From: Bryoerythrophyllum caledonicum
Taxonomy: Eukaryota; Streptophyta; Bryopsida; Pottiales; Pottiaceae
Length of the DNA: 64,000 nt
Assembly (NCBI GenBank): GCA_963971425.1
Contig: OZ020524.1
Location: forward strand, 14,635,845-14,699,844
Direction of reading: 5' to 3'
Below the pieces are notes generated by a model. That model had not been told where the DNA came from and ran no database searches. It saw only the letters and a program-made list of their open reading frames with translations. The position numbers and the translations under genes are program-made. Below are positions 36,381-47,043 of the stretch, piece after piece; within the stretch, counting starts at the first letter, position 1; every line of letters begins with the position of its first letter.

Positions 36381-37358
36381 TTAGGGGTTAATCTGGAACT
36401 CAAGGCCCTAAAAATTGCAGTTTTTACAGAATGCACATGATTTGCACCAGAGTTGACAATCGGGTACAGCGCCTTAAAATAGACAAGTAAATAGTCAGAC
36501 TCTGAAAAGTTGGGTTGACTAGAGTGCTGATCTGACATGGAATGCCACTCCGGATGGATATGCGGAAAATCGAGGCCGCATCTGGCTGCCATCACTGTCC
36601 GTTGCAGTGTCTTTTATCGACCAAAAGCCACATGAGCTTCAATAATGCTACTTACTGTTGCAAAAAGCTTTCTAGCAATCCAGGATCTACAATACTTAGG
36701 GTCTATTAATGATGTCGTCATAATGATACGCACATTAAACTCTATGGTTGGTACTGTAAATTTGTAATGGGCAGGTTTACTTCAGTTCAAGGACAGGACA
36801 AGTCTGGAAAGAACATCATCCAAGTTTATCTGTCGGTACTAAATCTAGAACCATCATATGCAATGTCTACTGCAAAGCTAGTGCTCGTGTGCTTTGGAAA
36901 ATCGAGACCTAAAAGTCAAACGTGATGAGTTGCTTCGGAATATGAAGCCTCCAGCTGACAGTAGGCCGATCTTCCATCTCGCCACAGTGAATTTGTCTCA
37001 ACCGTCGATAGAAGGTTACACAGGCCCTGATTGGACTAATCTGTACGTTACCTGATCCCGCTCCGAAACCCTGGGTTGACCCCAGTGGTGAATGGAATGG
37101 TCGCTCATACATGCAGAAATTCGGACTTCCGTTGAAGAAATGGCAACCCGAAACGTAAATATCATGACTATTATTTTAGCCTCGGAAAAGGTCAACGGTG
37201 GCTCCTGATAAGCGTGAGTGTGGACCAGTAACAACACGATCACTGATCTATTTAACGTCGACCCCGGTTCATTGCATTCTCATCTCTGCAGCTCTGCAGC
37301 TCAGCAGCATTCCTGCCTCTCCATCTTCACCGGTTACCTGCGTTCCGAACCAGTAGCG

Positions 37359-38207
37359 ATGGCGAGCTCGCGACGTGTGATGCTCATGGTGGTAGCCACT
37401 TTGGTGGTGCTCTTCGTCGGTAATGTCCCATCTCTAGTCACCAGCTCAACTTGCTCCATTTCTTAGATGTAGTGATATATTGTTCGGAAGCGTCGAAGAA
37501 ACTAGAGATCAACGAGGATTGAATTATGATATACAGTTGATGTTCGCGAGCATGTCTGCATGATTGGGTGCATACTGAAGTGATCACGTGACTAGTCTGT
37601 TGTTGAGACCCTAATGTTTGCTGGTCTCATGGTTTTAGGGAACGCCGATGCGTGGGGATGCCCGTCCGGGTACAAGAACTGCGACCCTCACAAGGAAGGC
37701 TGCGAGACCTGCGTCCTGTACGACGTCAAGAACTGCGGCGACTGCGGCAACGTGTGCAAGGTGGAGTGGAAGGGTGGCGAGGTGACGTGCAAGGATGGCC
37801 AGTGCAAGCAGCAGTGCAAGTACGGTTTCGAGTACGACTGGGCGAAGAAATGCTGCGTCCCAAAGTGCAAAGCCGACACCAAGACCGACGTGAACAACTG
37901 CGGCAAGTGCGGCAACGTGTGCAAGGTGGAGTGGAAGGGTGGCGAGGTGACGTGCAAGGATGGCCAGTGCAAGCAGCAGTGCAAGTACGGTTTCGAGTAC
38001 GACTGGAATAAGAAATGCTGCGTCCCCAAGTGCAAAGCCGACACCAAGACCGACGTGAACAACTGCGGCAAGTGCGGCAACGTGTGCAAGGTGGAGTGGA
38101 AGGGTGGCGAGGTGACGTGCAAGGATGGCCAGTGCAAGCAGCAGTGCAAGTACGGTTTCGAGTACGACTGGAAGAAGAAATGCTGCGTCCCCAAGAAGAG
38201 GTACTGA
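37359..38207 (+). CDS. Secreted cysteine-rich tandem-repeat protein, 3 repeats (unit 2, left of LINE)
   Basis: Exons are 37359-37419 and 37639-38207, about 209 residues. Signal peptide, cap and tail are identical to the copy at 18148-19161, but there are only three 55-residue repeats. The middle repeat has the GTGACG codon variant found only in first and last repeats elsewhere, as expected from unequal crossing-over inside the repeats. Confidence 0.85.
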
Positions 38208-38663
38208 AGATCAGAGATCTAACTGCCTGATGAAATCTTGTCATCTGTCCCTCGTGAGTTGTTCCTACCAGTAATGTTTACTTCGTTGTGGAGCTTGGTT
38301 CTGGCGGTCACGCCCAAGTTCGAAAATAGCAGAGCTTCTGATCTTGTTCTGGGAACATCTTGTTTCCACCTCTTCTGCTCAGTGCTCTTGTTCTGGGAAC
38401 ATCTCGTTTCCACCTCTTCTGCTCTTGTTCTGGAAACATCTTGTTTCCACCTTCTGTAGATTATACCACAACAGTGGCGATTGGATGGTCGGAGATGTTT
38501 TCATGTGGTAAACACCTAATGGTTTTCTAGAGAGGACCCTGGGTAAATCACATGGCTTTGTATCTGGAATTGCAAATAAAGAGCGGTGGTGTGTAATTCG
38601 TTGTTTAAGTGCTACATTTGTCAATGTATGATTCCTTCCTTTCATTCTGATCACGTTTTCATT

Positions 38664-39050
38664 AGAAATAGAATTACTAAAAATAGAATTACTAAAAATT
38701 GAAATTCTAATGATAGTAAGAATATATACGAATCTGATTGAAATAAATATCAATATATTTTTTCCGTATACTAGTACGTATCTGTATAAATATCTGTATA
38801 ATGGTACGTATATATATACATATACTGTTACGTATACTAATACAAATACTGATACTGATACTTACACTAATACAAATACTAATATCAATATTGGCCCGTA
38901 TACTAGTACAAATTATAACACGAATACTAACAAGGATACTGATACAAACACCGAGACAAAAACCGAGGCATATACTAATACGAACATACGAATAAATACT
39001 AATATAAAAACAAATAAAAATACATATACACACACAAAGACAACAACACA
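38664..39050 (+). repeat. Low-complexity 5' region of the LINE
   Basis: Degenerate short repeats (AATACAAATACTGATACT and similar) read as runs of Thr-Asn/Asp in the ORF frame. Open frames exist on both strands here, so this part is more likely 5' UTR than protein. Confidence 0.6.
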
Positions 39051-42000
39051 CCATCAACGTAACACATACAAAGAAGAACGCCGGTCTCCAAAGAAGGTCG
39101 GCGGGAATCATAACACATACATAGACATACACACACACAAAAACAAATACATACAATCAAAAATCCACCAAAGTCACATTCAAAAACAAAAAATACTAAA
39201 ACAAAACAAAAATCCCATCTACTACAAACTTCTAATATTAATTGGAGGAGACATGAAGACTTACCCAAGACCCATGCCGAACATATTAAAAAGACACCCC
39301 ACTTCGCACAAAAAGAATGCCAAAACATATTTCATACCAAATACTAATACAAACACCAAAACAAACAATTGTACAAACCACAAAATATATAATAACACCG
39401 CATATGAAAAAAAGGACTTTAAAACCACTTTAAAAACCAACATAAACCCACATACAAATAGTCTTAAACATAACAGTTACATATACACACGGACAAAAAC
39501 AACCAAGATAAAATACAACCAATCATACATACATCCATACACCACTAAAACAAAAACAACCACAAAAAACACATGGACAAATAATAAACTAAAGACAAAA
39601 ACAACTACACCTACTATAAAAATAAATAAACCCACAACTCACACACAAAATACAAACATCCACCTACCCCCAAACCAACAAGCCATTAATAACACAACAA
39701 AGCCTATAAAATACACCACTAAACATATATACCACAAACTTCTACTACTTCTAGGAGGAGACATTGAAACCAACCCGGGACCCATGCCCAATATACTAAA
39801 AAGACATCCTACATCACATAAGAAAAATGCCAAAATCTACTTTATACCTAATACCATAAAACTCCAACCAGAATATGAACACATTGCAAAACCCTTCGCA
39901 CCATTTCTAAAAAACACACACACATTACACCACATACACAACACTTCCCACCCAAACATTGCCCAATACATACAACAAAAAAATACGCATCCACCACCCC
40001 ACATCTTATATGCACTAATAATCACCACTCATCCAAGCATAGATGAATGTAACCAACTTCTAAATCCACAAAATTTGAACACAATTACATGGACTAATTC
40101 ACTCCTACAAACCTTATTAACCTTACAAAACCCACCAGAACGACACATTTACACTCCACACCCCTATACTCAATTCCTAGTAGACAGCCAAAATATTATA
40201 AATCATGAAAACTCAATACATCAAAGACTATACGACTTCTTACATAGTCAAGTCATACTACCCTCAAATGATATAATAAAACTAAAATTCCCTTACCTCC
40301 CTAACAACCTCATAAATGAATCACTAAAATGCCTAGACCCTATACCAGAATACACCCACCCACCCCCACCTCTTCCCTACATCCCTCCTCAAAATCAAAA
40401 CATTAGACCAAACCAAGAAAATACATACATAATCACATGGAATGCCTCCTCACTAAACACTGCCCTCCCTAGCTTACAAACTCTAGTCGCAAACACAGAC
40501 ACACCACCGGCTCTTATAGTTATACAAGAAACAAAACTATCCGCCACAAAATCTACAAAATATATACAAAATATATTTCAAAACTATAAACTCATCTTTA
40601 ACAACACACATGCACTTACAAGATGCATACAACAAAGGAGACCATACACACCGGGCCGCGGTGGCCTCCTTACATTAATACACAAAAAATATACATTCCC
40701 CGGCAACATCAACAAAATCCCTACCCCAATGCACATATCACCATACATTCAAATAATTAAAATCACTAATCACCCACTACAACCGTGGTTAATCTTTCAC
40801 ATGTATATGCCATCCCATCCCGAAGATACTAGATTTCTCTTAGATATACAAAACACTATTACAACCCATATTAATAATCATCCCAATCATACATACCTAT
40901 TATGTGGAGACTTCAATAGAGACATAGCGCTAATTGGCCGCCAAAATAGAAACCATCACACTCCCCCTCAAAACATTGATTACCAATGGCGTCGCTTCAC
41001 AGAAAACTTAAACTTCACCTACATCAATACCGATACTCAATTCTCTAGACAAGGTGGCTACAATTATAGTGATTGGAGTCTAATAGATGGTTTCTATATA
41101 AATACAAACAACAACACACAATACACCTCTACAACAAACAAAGATATTATTCTCAATTCGGACCACTCACCCATACAACTGCACATCCCAAATAACACAC
41201 TAATTAGTAGAACTCCTACAATCCCAAACAAAGACACTATACGCATACTCAACCCCATCCCAAAAACCAATATAGAAAAATTCAACACAAAATTCTTCGA
41301 AGAAAACTCCGTACAAATAGACTACCTCATAAACATTCTTGAAAACAATAACCAATTAACACAAACTCAATGGCAAGAAGCATGCCACTCTCTAGACAAA
41401 CTCATCAATAAAATCTCTGATACACTAGAACAAACTTGTAGAGCACACCCAATACCCCAAATGACAAACAGAACCTCTCAACAAGGCGGGTATCTACCCC
41501 GCAAACTTTCTAAAACTTGGAAACAACACTTAACCACATACCATACCATACGTAAAACCATCAGAATTGTAAAAAACAACCCTCAATGGCGTAACCACCC
41601 CATAAACAACGAACTACTAACTATACAACACACCCAAATCCCTACCCCGCCGCCTCCGGACCTTCCCCACGATACATGGATAAAAGATATCGCGATAATT
41701 GCAAAAAATGCCAACATACAAGCCCGGAAAATAATCACAAAATACGCAAAAGAAAACATTAAAAAAGCCATCTCAAAATATAGACAACTATACGAAATCA
41801 GCCCCAAAAAAATTAACAAAAAAATCTTTAAAAACCTCGAATCCCCACCAATGGATTGTATCAAAGATCAATATAATAATATTCTAACTAGCCCCGAAGA
41901 CATTGCGAATGAAATATTTAACCAACAAACAAAAACCAATAGACCAACAATACTAACATGTAATTACCAGCCACAACATACAATAGAATGCACATGTGCA

Positions 42001-45000
42001 ATACGCCAATACCCTTGGCACGACCTAGACGGATATACCCTTGACAAACGGGGCGAACCAGAAATTCCACTTCATAAATACCTCAACAGAGCCACATACG
42101 ACACATGCCTTCAAAATCTTGGAAATAATAAAGCCCCAGGCCCAGACCGTATACCAAACTCAATACTAAAAAACATGCCTCCAAGATTTCACAAGCTATT
42201 ATTTCTGTTCTTCTCCCACTGTTATAAACAAAAACAGATACCAAACTCATGGAAATTAAGTACAACAATTCTACTATACAAAAAAGGCGACCCGTCCATA
42301 CTACCCAACCATAGACCAATTGCACTAGCTAACACAATATACAAACTCTTTACCAGTACACTCACCTCCATACTATCCTCATACGGTGAAAAATTCAAAA
42401 TCCTACATGATAGTCAAGAAGGATTTAGAGCAGAGAGAAGTACCGCACGACAAATACAAACTATAATAGCCGCACTAGAAGACGCAAAGTTTACTAACCA
42501 AGATATATACATACTATACGTGGACTTCAAAAATGCCTTTGGCTCAATTGACCATGCCCGACTTCTAGCAATAATGTTGGACCTTGGTTACCCAAAAGAT
42601 GCAACTACACTTGTTGGAAACATCTATTCTAAATCAGCTACATGCTATACCGGCGAACACTTTGGGAAAACAAAACCTATACCCATCCAAAGAGGAACTA
42701 TACAAGGGGATACCCTCAGCCCATACCTATTCATCATATTTCTAGAACCACTACTCAGATGGCTAGAAAGAGGAAATTACGGATACACTTTTGGCACATC
42801 ACAGGTCATAATAAACTCTGCCGCATACGCGGATGACCTAGCCACCATAACTAACAAAATCAAATCAATCCAAATACAACTAAACAAAATTGATAGATAT
42901 TGTAAATGGGCCGGTATGGACGTAGGTGTCCCAAAATGTGCCGCTACCGGTTGCCCAAACAAATCCAAATTGAATCCTACCGCTTTCAAAGCCCTAATAC
43001 AAGCCTCGAACATCAATTACCGCAATCAACCGATCCCCATACTACACCAAAATGAACCATACATATACTTAGGCACAAACCTTGTTCCCTCACTAAAATG
43101 GAAAATCCAAATCCACACCACAACGACAAAACTCATCAAACAATGCAAAGAACTAACAACATGCCCAGCCACCATGAAACAAAAAATAAAAATGGTTGAT
43201 ACCGTACTACGCCCAGGTGTGGCATACAGTTTCTACGGTGTACCATACTCTATGCCAGCTATCAAAAAACTTGATAAAAAAATAATAGCCATACAAAAAA
43301 CCATATGCGGATTACCAAAATGTATGTCAAACGCAATAACCCAACTACCACATAACCTATTTGGACTTGAAGCTTTCTCCCTCCAAAACGCATACCTCCG
43401 ATGTATAGGCGAACAACTGCAAAATGCTCTAAACGATAAAGGAAGACTTGGGAAAATATATAATGGATTAACTCACTATGTCCTTGCCCAATATGGTGGC
43501 GCTGAAAACATACCGAGAATTAAAAAAAGTGACTGCATAAGATCACCAATAACACGAACATTCTTCTTATTAAAACATACAGCTAAAGCCCACCTTAAAA
43601 GTACGCTCCCGAACTTCCTCACTAATCCCACAACACTAGAAATACTATGGCGCCAAGAAACATTAAATCATAACACACTCAATGCCCAACTCTCCCAAAA
43701 GCTTCTACAAAAACTCCTCTCAAAAAATATTTTTGAACTAAACCAAATTACCTTACCTAACGGTACACACATCATGAACAATGAGGACTTCAAAACCTAC
43801 CACTTCACCCCATCTAAACTAATAAAGAGTGCCCTAAGTGTTGCTAAACAACTATTTTGCCACATAACATGCCCCACTATATGTCATACTCCTTGCAACA
43901 TACACCCATACTCTCATACACTTAAAGATCCATTCATCACCCTCAACAATAACATCATTCCAAGAAATATTCTCACACCAACCAATCCCCCTAACCCTCC
44001 ACATACATACCACCCCCGCCCCCCAACATACATCCCCAAAAACCCTACCACATACCCCATTAATAATATCATAAACCATAAACATATCCAACACACAGAC
44101 ACAAATAACATACAAAATACCTACACAAAATATCTATGCCAATGGCAACACAATGATAATACATACAATAAATGGCTCCCCCAAAGAGACCTTTTTCCAC
44201 GGCATGACACCAATACCTCCACACATAACACTGAAAAATTAAAACAATACTACCAAAAGATCCAAAACAAAATATACTCAGATATCATCCTTGCCCACCA
44301 TCCACAAGAACAATCCTCAGACTCAAGGTCCGTAACGCCACCCATAATTATCCCACTCTTAAACATCTACACAACAGAATGCAACCCCGAAAATGATATC
44401 CTTACATCCTCAAACACAATTCAAATAGATAACAATCAAGCACATCTATATGAAGAAAACGGCCGACATTTACACACCATACCCATTACCCGGCTCCAAT
44501 GGTTATGGAACCAATATCATACAAAATTACAAACCCCTACAAACATTGAACCAACAACCCAACCCTTTGAAACCGAACTAATATGGCTTTACCAAAGATA
44601 TAAATATCGAATACCAAAAACTGACCCCCTCAAAAATGCGCAATACACAATACCCACCCCCATTTTAGACTCACTAATATCATCCTTTAACATCGAACAC
44701 TCATACTTTTCCTCCCCGATCACATGTCTTACCAAACTAAATAAATTTTACTCACCGTATGAAAGAGACAAAATATTTGGATCCCTAGGCAAGGCCTTTG
44801 AACACAAATGGATCGGAAATGGAATAGCTCACCCTCACAACGAGAAAGACATAGAACAAGCCATACATTGGGCTAGACTTGCCGCCAAACACGATCCAAA
44901 TAACACAAAAACAATCATCGTCACACCGAACAATAATTGGTACCAAAACAACAACCAACATTCAAACCCATTCCCAGATTCCCACATCATTGCATTATTC

Positions 45001-46071
45001 GAAGCAGACACAATACCATACGAAGAACCTAATATCCCACCCGAGCTAAAAAAACCCCGAATAGAGCCATCTACATTACAAATACTATGCGTCCATCATC
45101 AAAATCAAAACCTGGGCTTCCTAGAACAACTTGCGGAACTTACCTCCATAACAGACAATCTAGACATACAACGACCATACACAAAACCGGCCCCACCAAC
45201 ACCCATACAAACCCCCGTAAACAAAAGTAAAAATTGGTCAAAATTAAACTATGACAACAACACATTAAACTACTCCGTCATACCTCCCCCTCTCCCAGAC
45301 TACCCAACTCATACCACACCAAAATTTAACCCCGCATACAGTTATTACACCGACGGCTCCTTTAAACCACCGGAACAAATTAGCCCGGGCTCTTGGCGGA
45401 GAGAAAAAGCTGGCTATGGCATATATAATTCTACCAAAGAAATTAAACTAGCCAAAAGACTCCATGGACTACAAAATATCCTTAGAGCAGAACTCATGGC
45501 CATTCACAAAACACTACAAATCATCACAACAAAATACAAAAATGAACCTGCACATATATTCACCGATTGTATAAATGCACTCTACCTACTAAACACTCAA
45601 ATAACACACCCAACCCTTCACAACAGTCATCCCGACCAAACCATACTAACATCAATGGTACAAATGTTACAAAAACGTATACAAATCACAACCCTTCACA
45701 AAGTCAGAGCCCATGCCAACATTGATGGCAACGAACAAGCAGACAAACTTGCAAAAGAAGGCCGAGAAAAAACACACAAAAACGCCATAGACCCTCACGA
45801 ACATGCTCATGCCACCCCATACTACTTTCAAAAAGAAGACTGGCCTTCCAAAGAAGATACCCCCGACAAAGGCCCAATTAGATTTCTGGGCAAATATCTC
45901 AAAAAACAAGACCTCTACAACAACCTGGATACAATTTCAGAAAATATTCCTAACATAGAAAAATGGACTAACAATAACGACATAGACAATGAACTCTCTA
46001 CAAACTTTTGGAAAAACCCCATCATCTCGGACTCACAAATAACGTGCCTCATCAAATTCCGTACGGGTTAG
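38710..46071 (+). CDS. LINE polyprotein: 2A, APE endonuclease, reverse transcriptase, RNase H
   Basis: The open frame is 2453 codons; its first 150 or so codons are low complexity, so the real start is probably later. In ORF numbering: degenerate 2A motif at 181-188; intact DIETNPGP at 351-358. APE-type endonuclease spans about 570-830, with N578 (ITWN), E607 (IQETK), GDFN around D734 and SDH at 817-819. Reverse transcriptase spans about 1130-1460, with D1272 in 'VDFKNAFGSID' and YADD at 1373-1376. RNase H spans about 2210-2360, with D2215, E2261, D2286 and D2345. It would nick target DNA and copy the element RNA in place. The frame ends at TAG 46069-46071 and continues in the same frame at 46075. 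Confidence 0.85.
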   Translation: MIVRIYTNLIEININIFFPYTSTYLYKYLYNGTYIYTYTVTYTNTNTDTDTYTNTNTNINIGPYTSTNYNTNTNKDTDTNTETKTEAYTNTNIRINTNIKTNKNTYTHTKTTTHHQRNTYKEERRSPKKVGGNHNTYIDIHTHKNKYIQSKIHQSHIQKQKILKQNKNPIYYKLLILIGGDMKTYPRPMPNILKRHPTSHKKNAKTYFIPNTNTNTKTNNCTNHKIYNNTAYEKKDFKTTLKTNINPHTNSLKHNSYIYTRTKTTKIKYNQSYIHPYTTKTKTTTKNTWTNNKLKTKTTTPTIKINKPTTHTQNTNIHLPPNQQAINNTTKPIKYTTKHIYHKLLLLLGGDIETNPGPMPNILKRHPTSHKKNAKIYFIPNTIKLQPEYEHIAKPFAPFLKNTHTLHHIHNTSHPNIAQYIQQKNTHPPPHILYALIITTHPSIDECNQLLNPQNLNTITWTNSLLQTLLTLQNPPERHIYTPHPYTQFLVDSQNIINHENSIHQRLYDFLHSQVILPSNDIIKLKFPYLPNNLINESLKCLDPIPEYTHPPPPLPYIPPQNQNIRPNQENTYIITWNASSLNTALPSLQTLVANTDTPPALIVIQETKLSATKSTKYIQNIFQNYKLIFNNTHALTRCIQQRRPYTPGRGGLLTLIHKKYTFPGNINKIPTPMHISPYIQIIKITNHPLQPWLIFHMYMPSHPEDTRFLLDIQNTITTHINNHPNHTYLLCGDFNRDIALIGRQNRNHHTPPQNIDYQWRRFTENLNFTYINTDTQFSRQGGYNYSDWSLIDGFYINTNNNTQYTSTTNKDIILNSDHSPIQLHIPNNTLISRTPTIPNKDTIRILNPIPKTNIEKFNTKFFEENSVQIDYLINILENNNQLTQTQWQEACHSLDKLINKISDTLEQTCRAHPIPQMTNRTSQQGGYLPRKLSKTWKQHLTTYHTIRKTIRIVKNNPQWRNHPINNELLTIQHTQIPTPPPPDLPHDTWIKDIAIIAKNANIQARKIITKYAKENIKKAISKYRQLYEISPKKINKKIFKNLESPPMDCIKDQYNNILTSPEDIANEIFNQQTKTNRPTILTCNYQPQHTIECTCAIRQYPWHDLDGYTLDKRGEPEIPLHKYLNRATYDTCLQNLGNNKAPGPDRIPNSILKNMPPRFHKLLFLFFSHCYKQKQIPNSWKLSTTILLYKKGDPSILPNHRPIALANTIYKLFTSTLTSILSSYGEKFKILHDSQEGFRAERSTARQIQTIIAALEDAKFTNQDIYILYVDFKNAFGSIDHARLLAIMLDLGYPKDATTLVGNIYSKSATCYTGEHFGKTKPIPIQRGTIQGDTLSPYLFIIFLEPLLRWLERGNYGYTFGTSQVIINSAAYADDLATITNKIKSIQIQLNKIDRYCKWAGMDVGVPKCAATGCPNKSKLNPTAFKALIQASNINYRNQPIPILHQNEPYIYLGTNLVPSLKWKIQIHTTTTKLIKQCKELTTCPATMKQKIKMVDTVLRPGVAYSFYGVPYSMPAIKKLDKKIIAIQKTICGLPKCMSNAITQLPHNLFGLEAFSLQNAYLRCIGEQLQNALNDKGRLGKIYNGLTHYVLAQYGGAENIPRIKKSDCIRSPITRTFFLLKHTAKAHLKSTLPNFLTNPTTLEILWRQETLNHNTLNAQLSQKLLQKLLSKNIFELNQITLPNGTHIMNNEDFKTYHFTPSKLIKSALSVAKQLFCHITCPTICHTPCNIHPYSHTLKDPFITLNNNIIPRNILTPTNPPNPPHTYHPRPPTYIPKNPTTYPINNIINHKHIQHTDTNNIQNTYTKYLCQWQHNDNTYNKWLPQRDLFPRHDTNTSTHNTEKLKQYYQKIQNKIYSDIILAHHPQEQSSDSRSVTPPIIIPLLNIYTTECNPENDILTSSNTIQIDNNQAHLYEENGRHLHTIPITRLQWLWNQYHTKLQTPTNIEPTTQPFETELIWLYQRYKYRIPKTDPLKNAQYTIPTPILDSLISSFNIEHSYFSSPITCLTKLNKFYSPYERDKIFGSLGKAFEHKWIGNGIAHPHNEKDIEQAIHWARLAAKHDPNNTKTIIVTPNNNWYQNNNQHSNPFPDSHIIALFEADTIPYEEPNIPPELKKPRIEPSTLQILCVHHQNQNLGFLEQLAELTSITDNLDIQRPYTKPAPPTPIQTPVNKSKNWSKLNYDNNTLNYSVIPPPLPDYPTHTTPKFNPAYSYYTDGSFKPPEQISPGSWRREKAGYGIYNSTKEIKLAKRLHGLQNILRAELMAIHKTLQIITTKYKNEPAHIFTDCINALYLLNTQITHPTLHNSHPDQTILTSMVQMLQKRIQITTLHKVRAHANIDGNEQADKLAKEGREKTHKNAIDPHEHAHATPYYFQKEDWPSKEDTPDKGPIRFLGKYLKKQDLYNNLDTISENIPNIEKWTNNNDIDNELSTNFWKNPIISDSQITCLIKFRTG
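39250..39273 (+). other. Degenerate 2A-like motif, upstream copy
   Basis: Reads DMKTYPRP after KLLILIGG. The surrounding 33 or so residues (KLL...GGD...MPNILKRHPTSHKKNAK) match the intact 2A copy 510 bp downstream. The Asn and Gly of the NPGP core are replaced, so skipping activity is not expected. Confidence 0.75.
39760..39783 (+). other. 2A-type ribosome-skipping motif DIETNPGP
   Basis: The sequence LLLLLGGDIETNPGP matches the 2A consensus D(V/I)ExNPGP, which makes ribosomes skip the Gly-Pro bond during translation. The preceding Leu run is hydrophobic, as in 2A sequences reported at the N-terminus of some non-LTR retrotransposon proteins, where they can also act as signal sequences. The predicted downstream product starts with Pro before MPNILKRHP. 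Activity is inferred from the motif. Confidence 0.85.
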
Positions 46072-46074
46072 TAC

Positions 46075-46806
46075 ATGGGAAACGCTCGCAAACAACTCTT
46101 CTTTGGAATAGAAAGGTTCCCATCCATAACATGCCCCATATGCCCCTCAACGGACCCCGACACATGGCTTCATGTGCTACTCAAATGCCAAAACCACCAC
46201 ATACACTCCCTAATTGTTAAAAGACATAACAAAGCGGTATGGGAAGTCCAAAAACTAATCACCTCCTACAATAAATCGAGATGTTTCATACTTATGAACG
46301 CCGGCACTTTTAATAGCAATCCACAAGAAAACACGGTTCCCCCATGGCTACTTCCATGCTCATGTATGACCCAAAGATGTCATTGCAACGCTAGGCTCAA
46401 ACCGGACATTCTTTGTGTCAAAGGTTTACCATACAACGACCCACCACCCGAGAACATCAACCAAGACTACACCATTCAATTCATCGAATTTACATATTGC
46501 AACGATAGATTCTCCCCGGAAACAATACAAAACAAAATAGATAAATACCAACCCCTCATAGACGACATCATTGCCCTCGGCTGGAATGTGGACCCCCTTA
46601 TTGTTATCACATCCGGCGCTCGTGCCACCACCTTTATCCCATCTATGAAAACTCTCGAAGATACCTTCAAGATACCCATTGATACAATTAAAACTACCTT
46701 TAAAAATATCAACACCATCGCTATTCAACATGCCATGTCTATTTTACTGCATAAACGCAAAATCGAAAACAACCAAGTCCTTCCTGATAGGCAAGACCCC
46801 CCTTAG
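46075..46806 (+). CDS. LINE C-terminal part: CCHC knuckle and restriction-like endonuclease
   Basis: In the same frame as the polyprotein, separated by one TAG. The knuckle is C-x2-C-x9-H-x4-C (46132-46188, CPICPSTDPDTWLHVLLKC). It is followed by a basic and Cys-rich stretch (CSCMTQRCHCNARLKPD). The endonuclease core is KPD (Asp at 46405) ... IEFTY (Glu at 46486) ... KIDKY near 46537-46548, ending in 'VDPLIVITSGARA'. The same order, knuckle then PD..(D/E), is known from R2/CRE-type and Dualen endonucleases that cut target DNA. The usual Lys of (D/E)xK is Thr here. Whether this part is translated depends on read-through of the TAG or an internal start at 46075. Confidence 0.75.
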   Translation: MGNARKQLFFGIERFPSITCPICPSTDPDTWLHVLLKCQNHHIHSLIVKRHNKAVWEVQKLITSYNKSRCFILMNAGTFNSNPQENTVPPWLLPCSCMTQRCHCNARLKPDILCVKGLPYNDPPPENINQDYTIQFIEFTYCNDRFSPETIQNKIDKYQPLIDDIIALGWNVDPLIVITSGARATTFIPSMKTLEDTFKIPIDTIKTTFKNINTIAIQHAMSILLHKRKIENNQVLPDRQDPP

Positions 46807-47018
46807 GAACTTTGCCACTCTGTCTCTTCCTGATTGACTGCCTGTTTGGTTTTGCTTTTTGTTGATTAGTTAGTTTGGTCGTGGTTGATCGTTGTTGGTT
46901 GGTTACTGGCTACTCGTTACATAGTGTCTACCCTCGAAAGGGGGAAGTAGTTCCAGTTCGCTAATTCCTTGTCCGGTGGGCATGGTCTTAGCAATGGAAC
47001 GAACAAACACTTTATTCA

Positions 47019-47043
47019 CGCCGGTTCCCTTCGGGTACCGGCG
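47019..47043 (+). other. 3'-terminal hairpin of the LINE
   Basis: CGCCGGTTCCC and GGGTACCGGCG form an 11-bp stem with one mismatch around a TTC loop, directly before the terminal repeats. 3'-end hairpins are recognition sites for the reverse transcriptase in several LINE families; that role is inferred here. Confidence 0.65.

Larger units (their letters stand above)
34952..38663. repeat. Left copy of the duplicated segment flanking the LINE
   Basis: Equivalent to unit 1 positions 15741-19617. It holds the MULE right end, the Harbinger MITE and the 3-repeat cysteine-rich gene, and ends exactly where the LINE begins. Confidence 0.85.

Noticed and set aside
38710-39150. N-terminal 150 codons of the LINE frame as true protein
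   Set aside because: Thr-Asn/Asp repeats from a degenerate microsatellite; both strands are open, so coding is not supported.
38707-39156. Minus-strand ORFs of 109-149 codons over the LINE 5' region
   Set aside because: They arise from low-complexity AT/AC repeats, consist of Ile/Cys/Val/Tyr runs, and oppose the domain-bearing frame.
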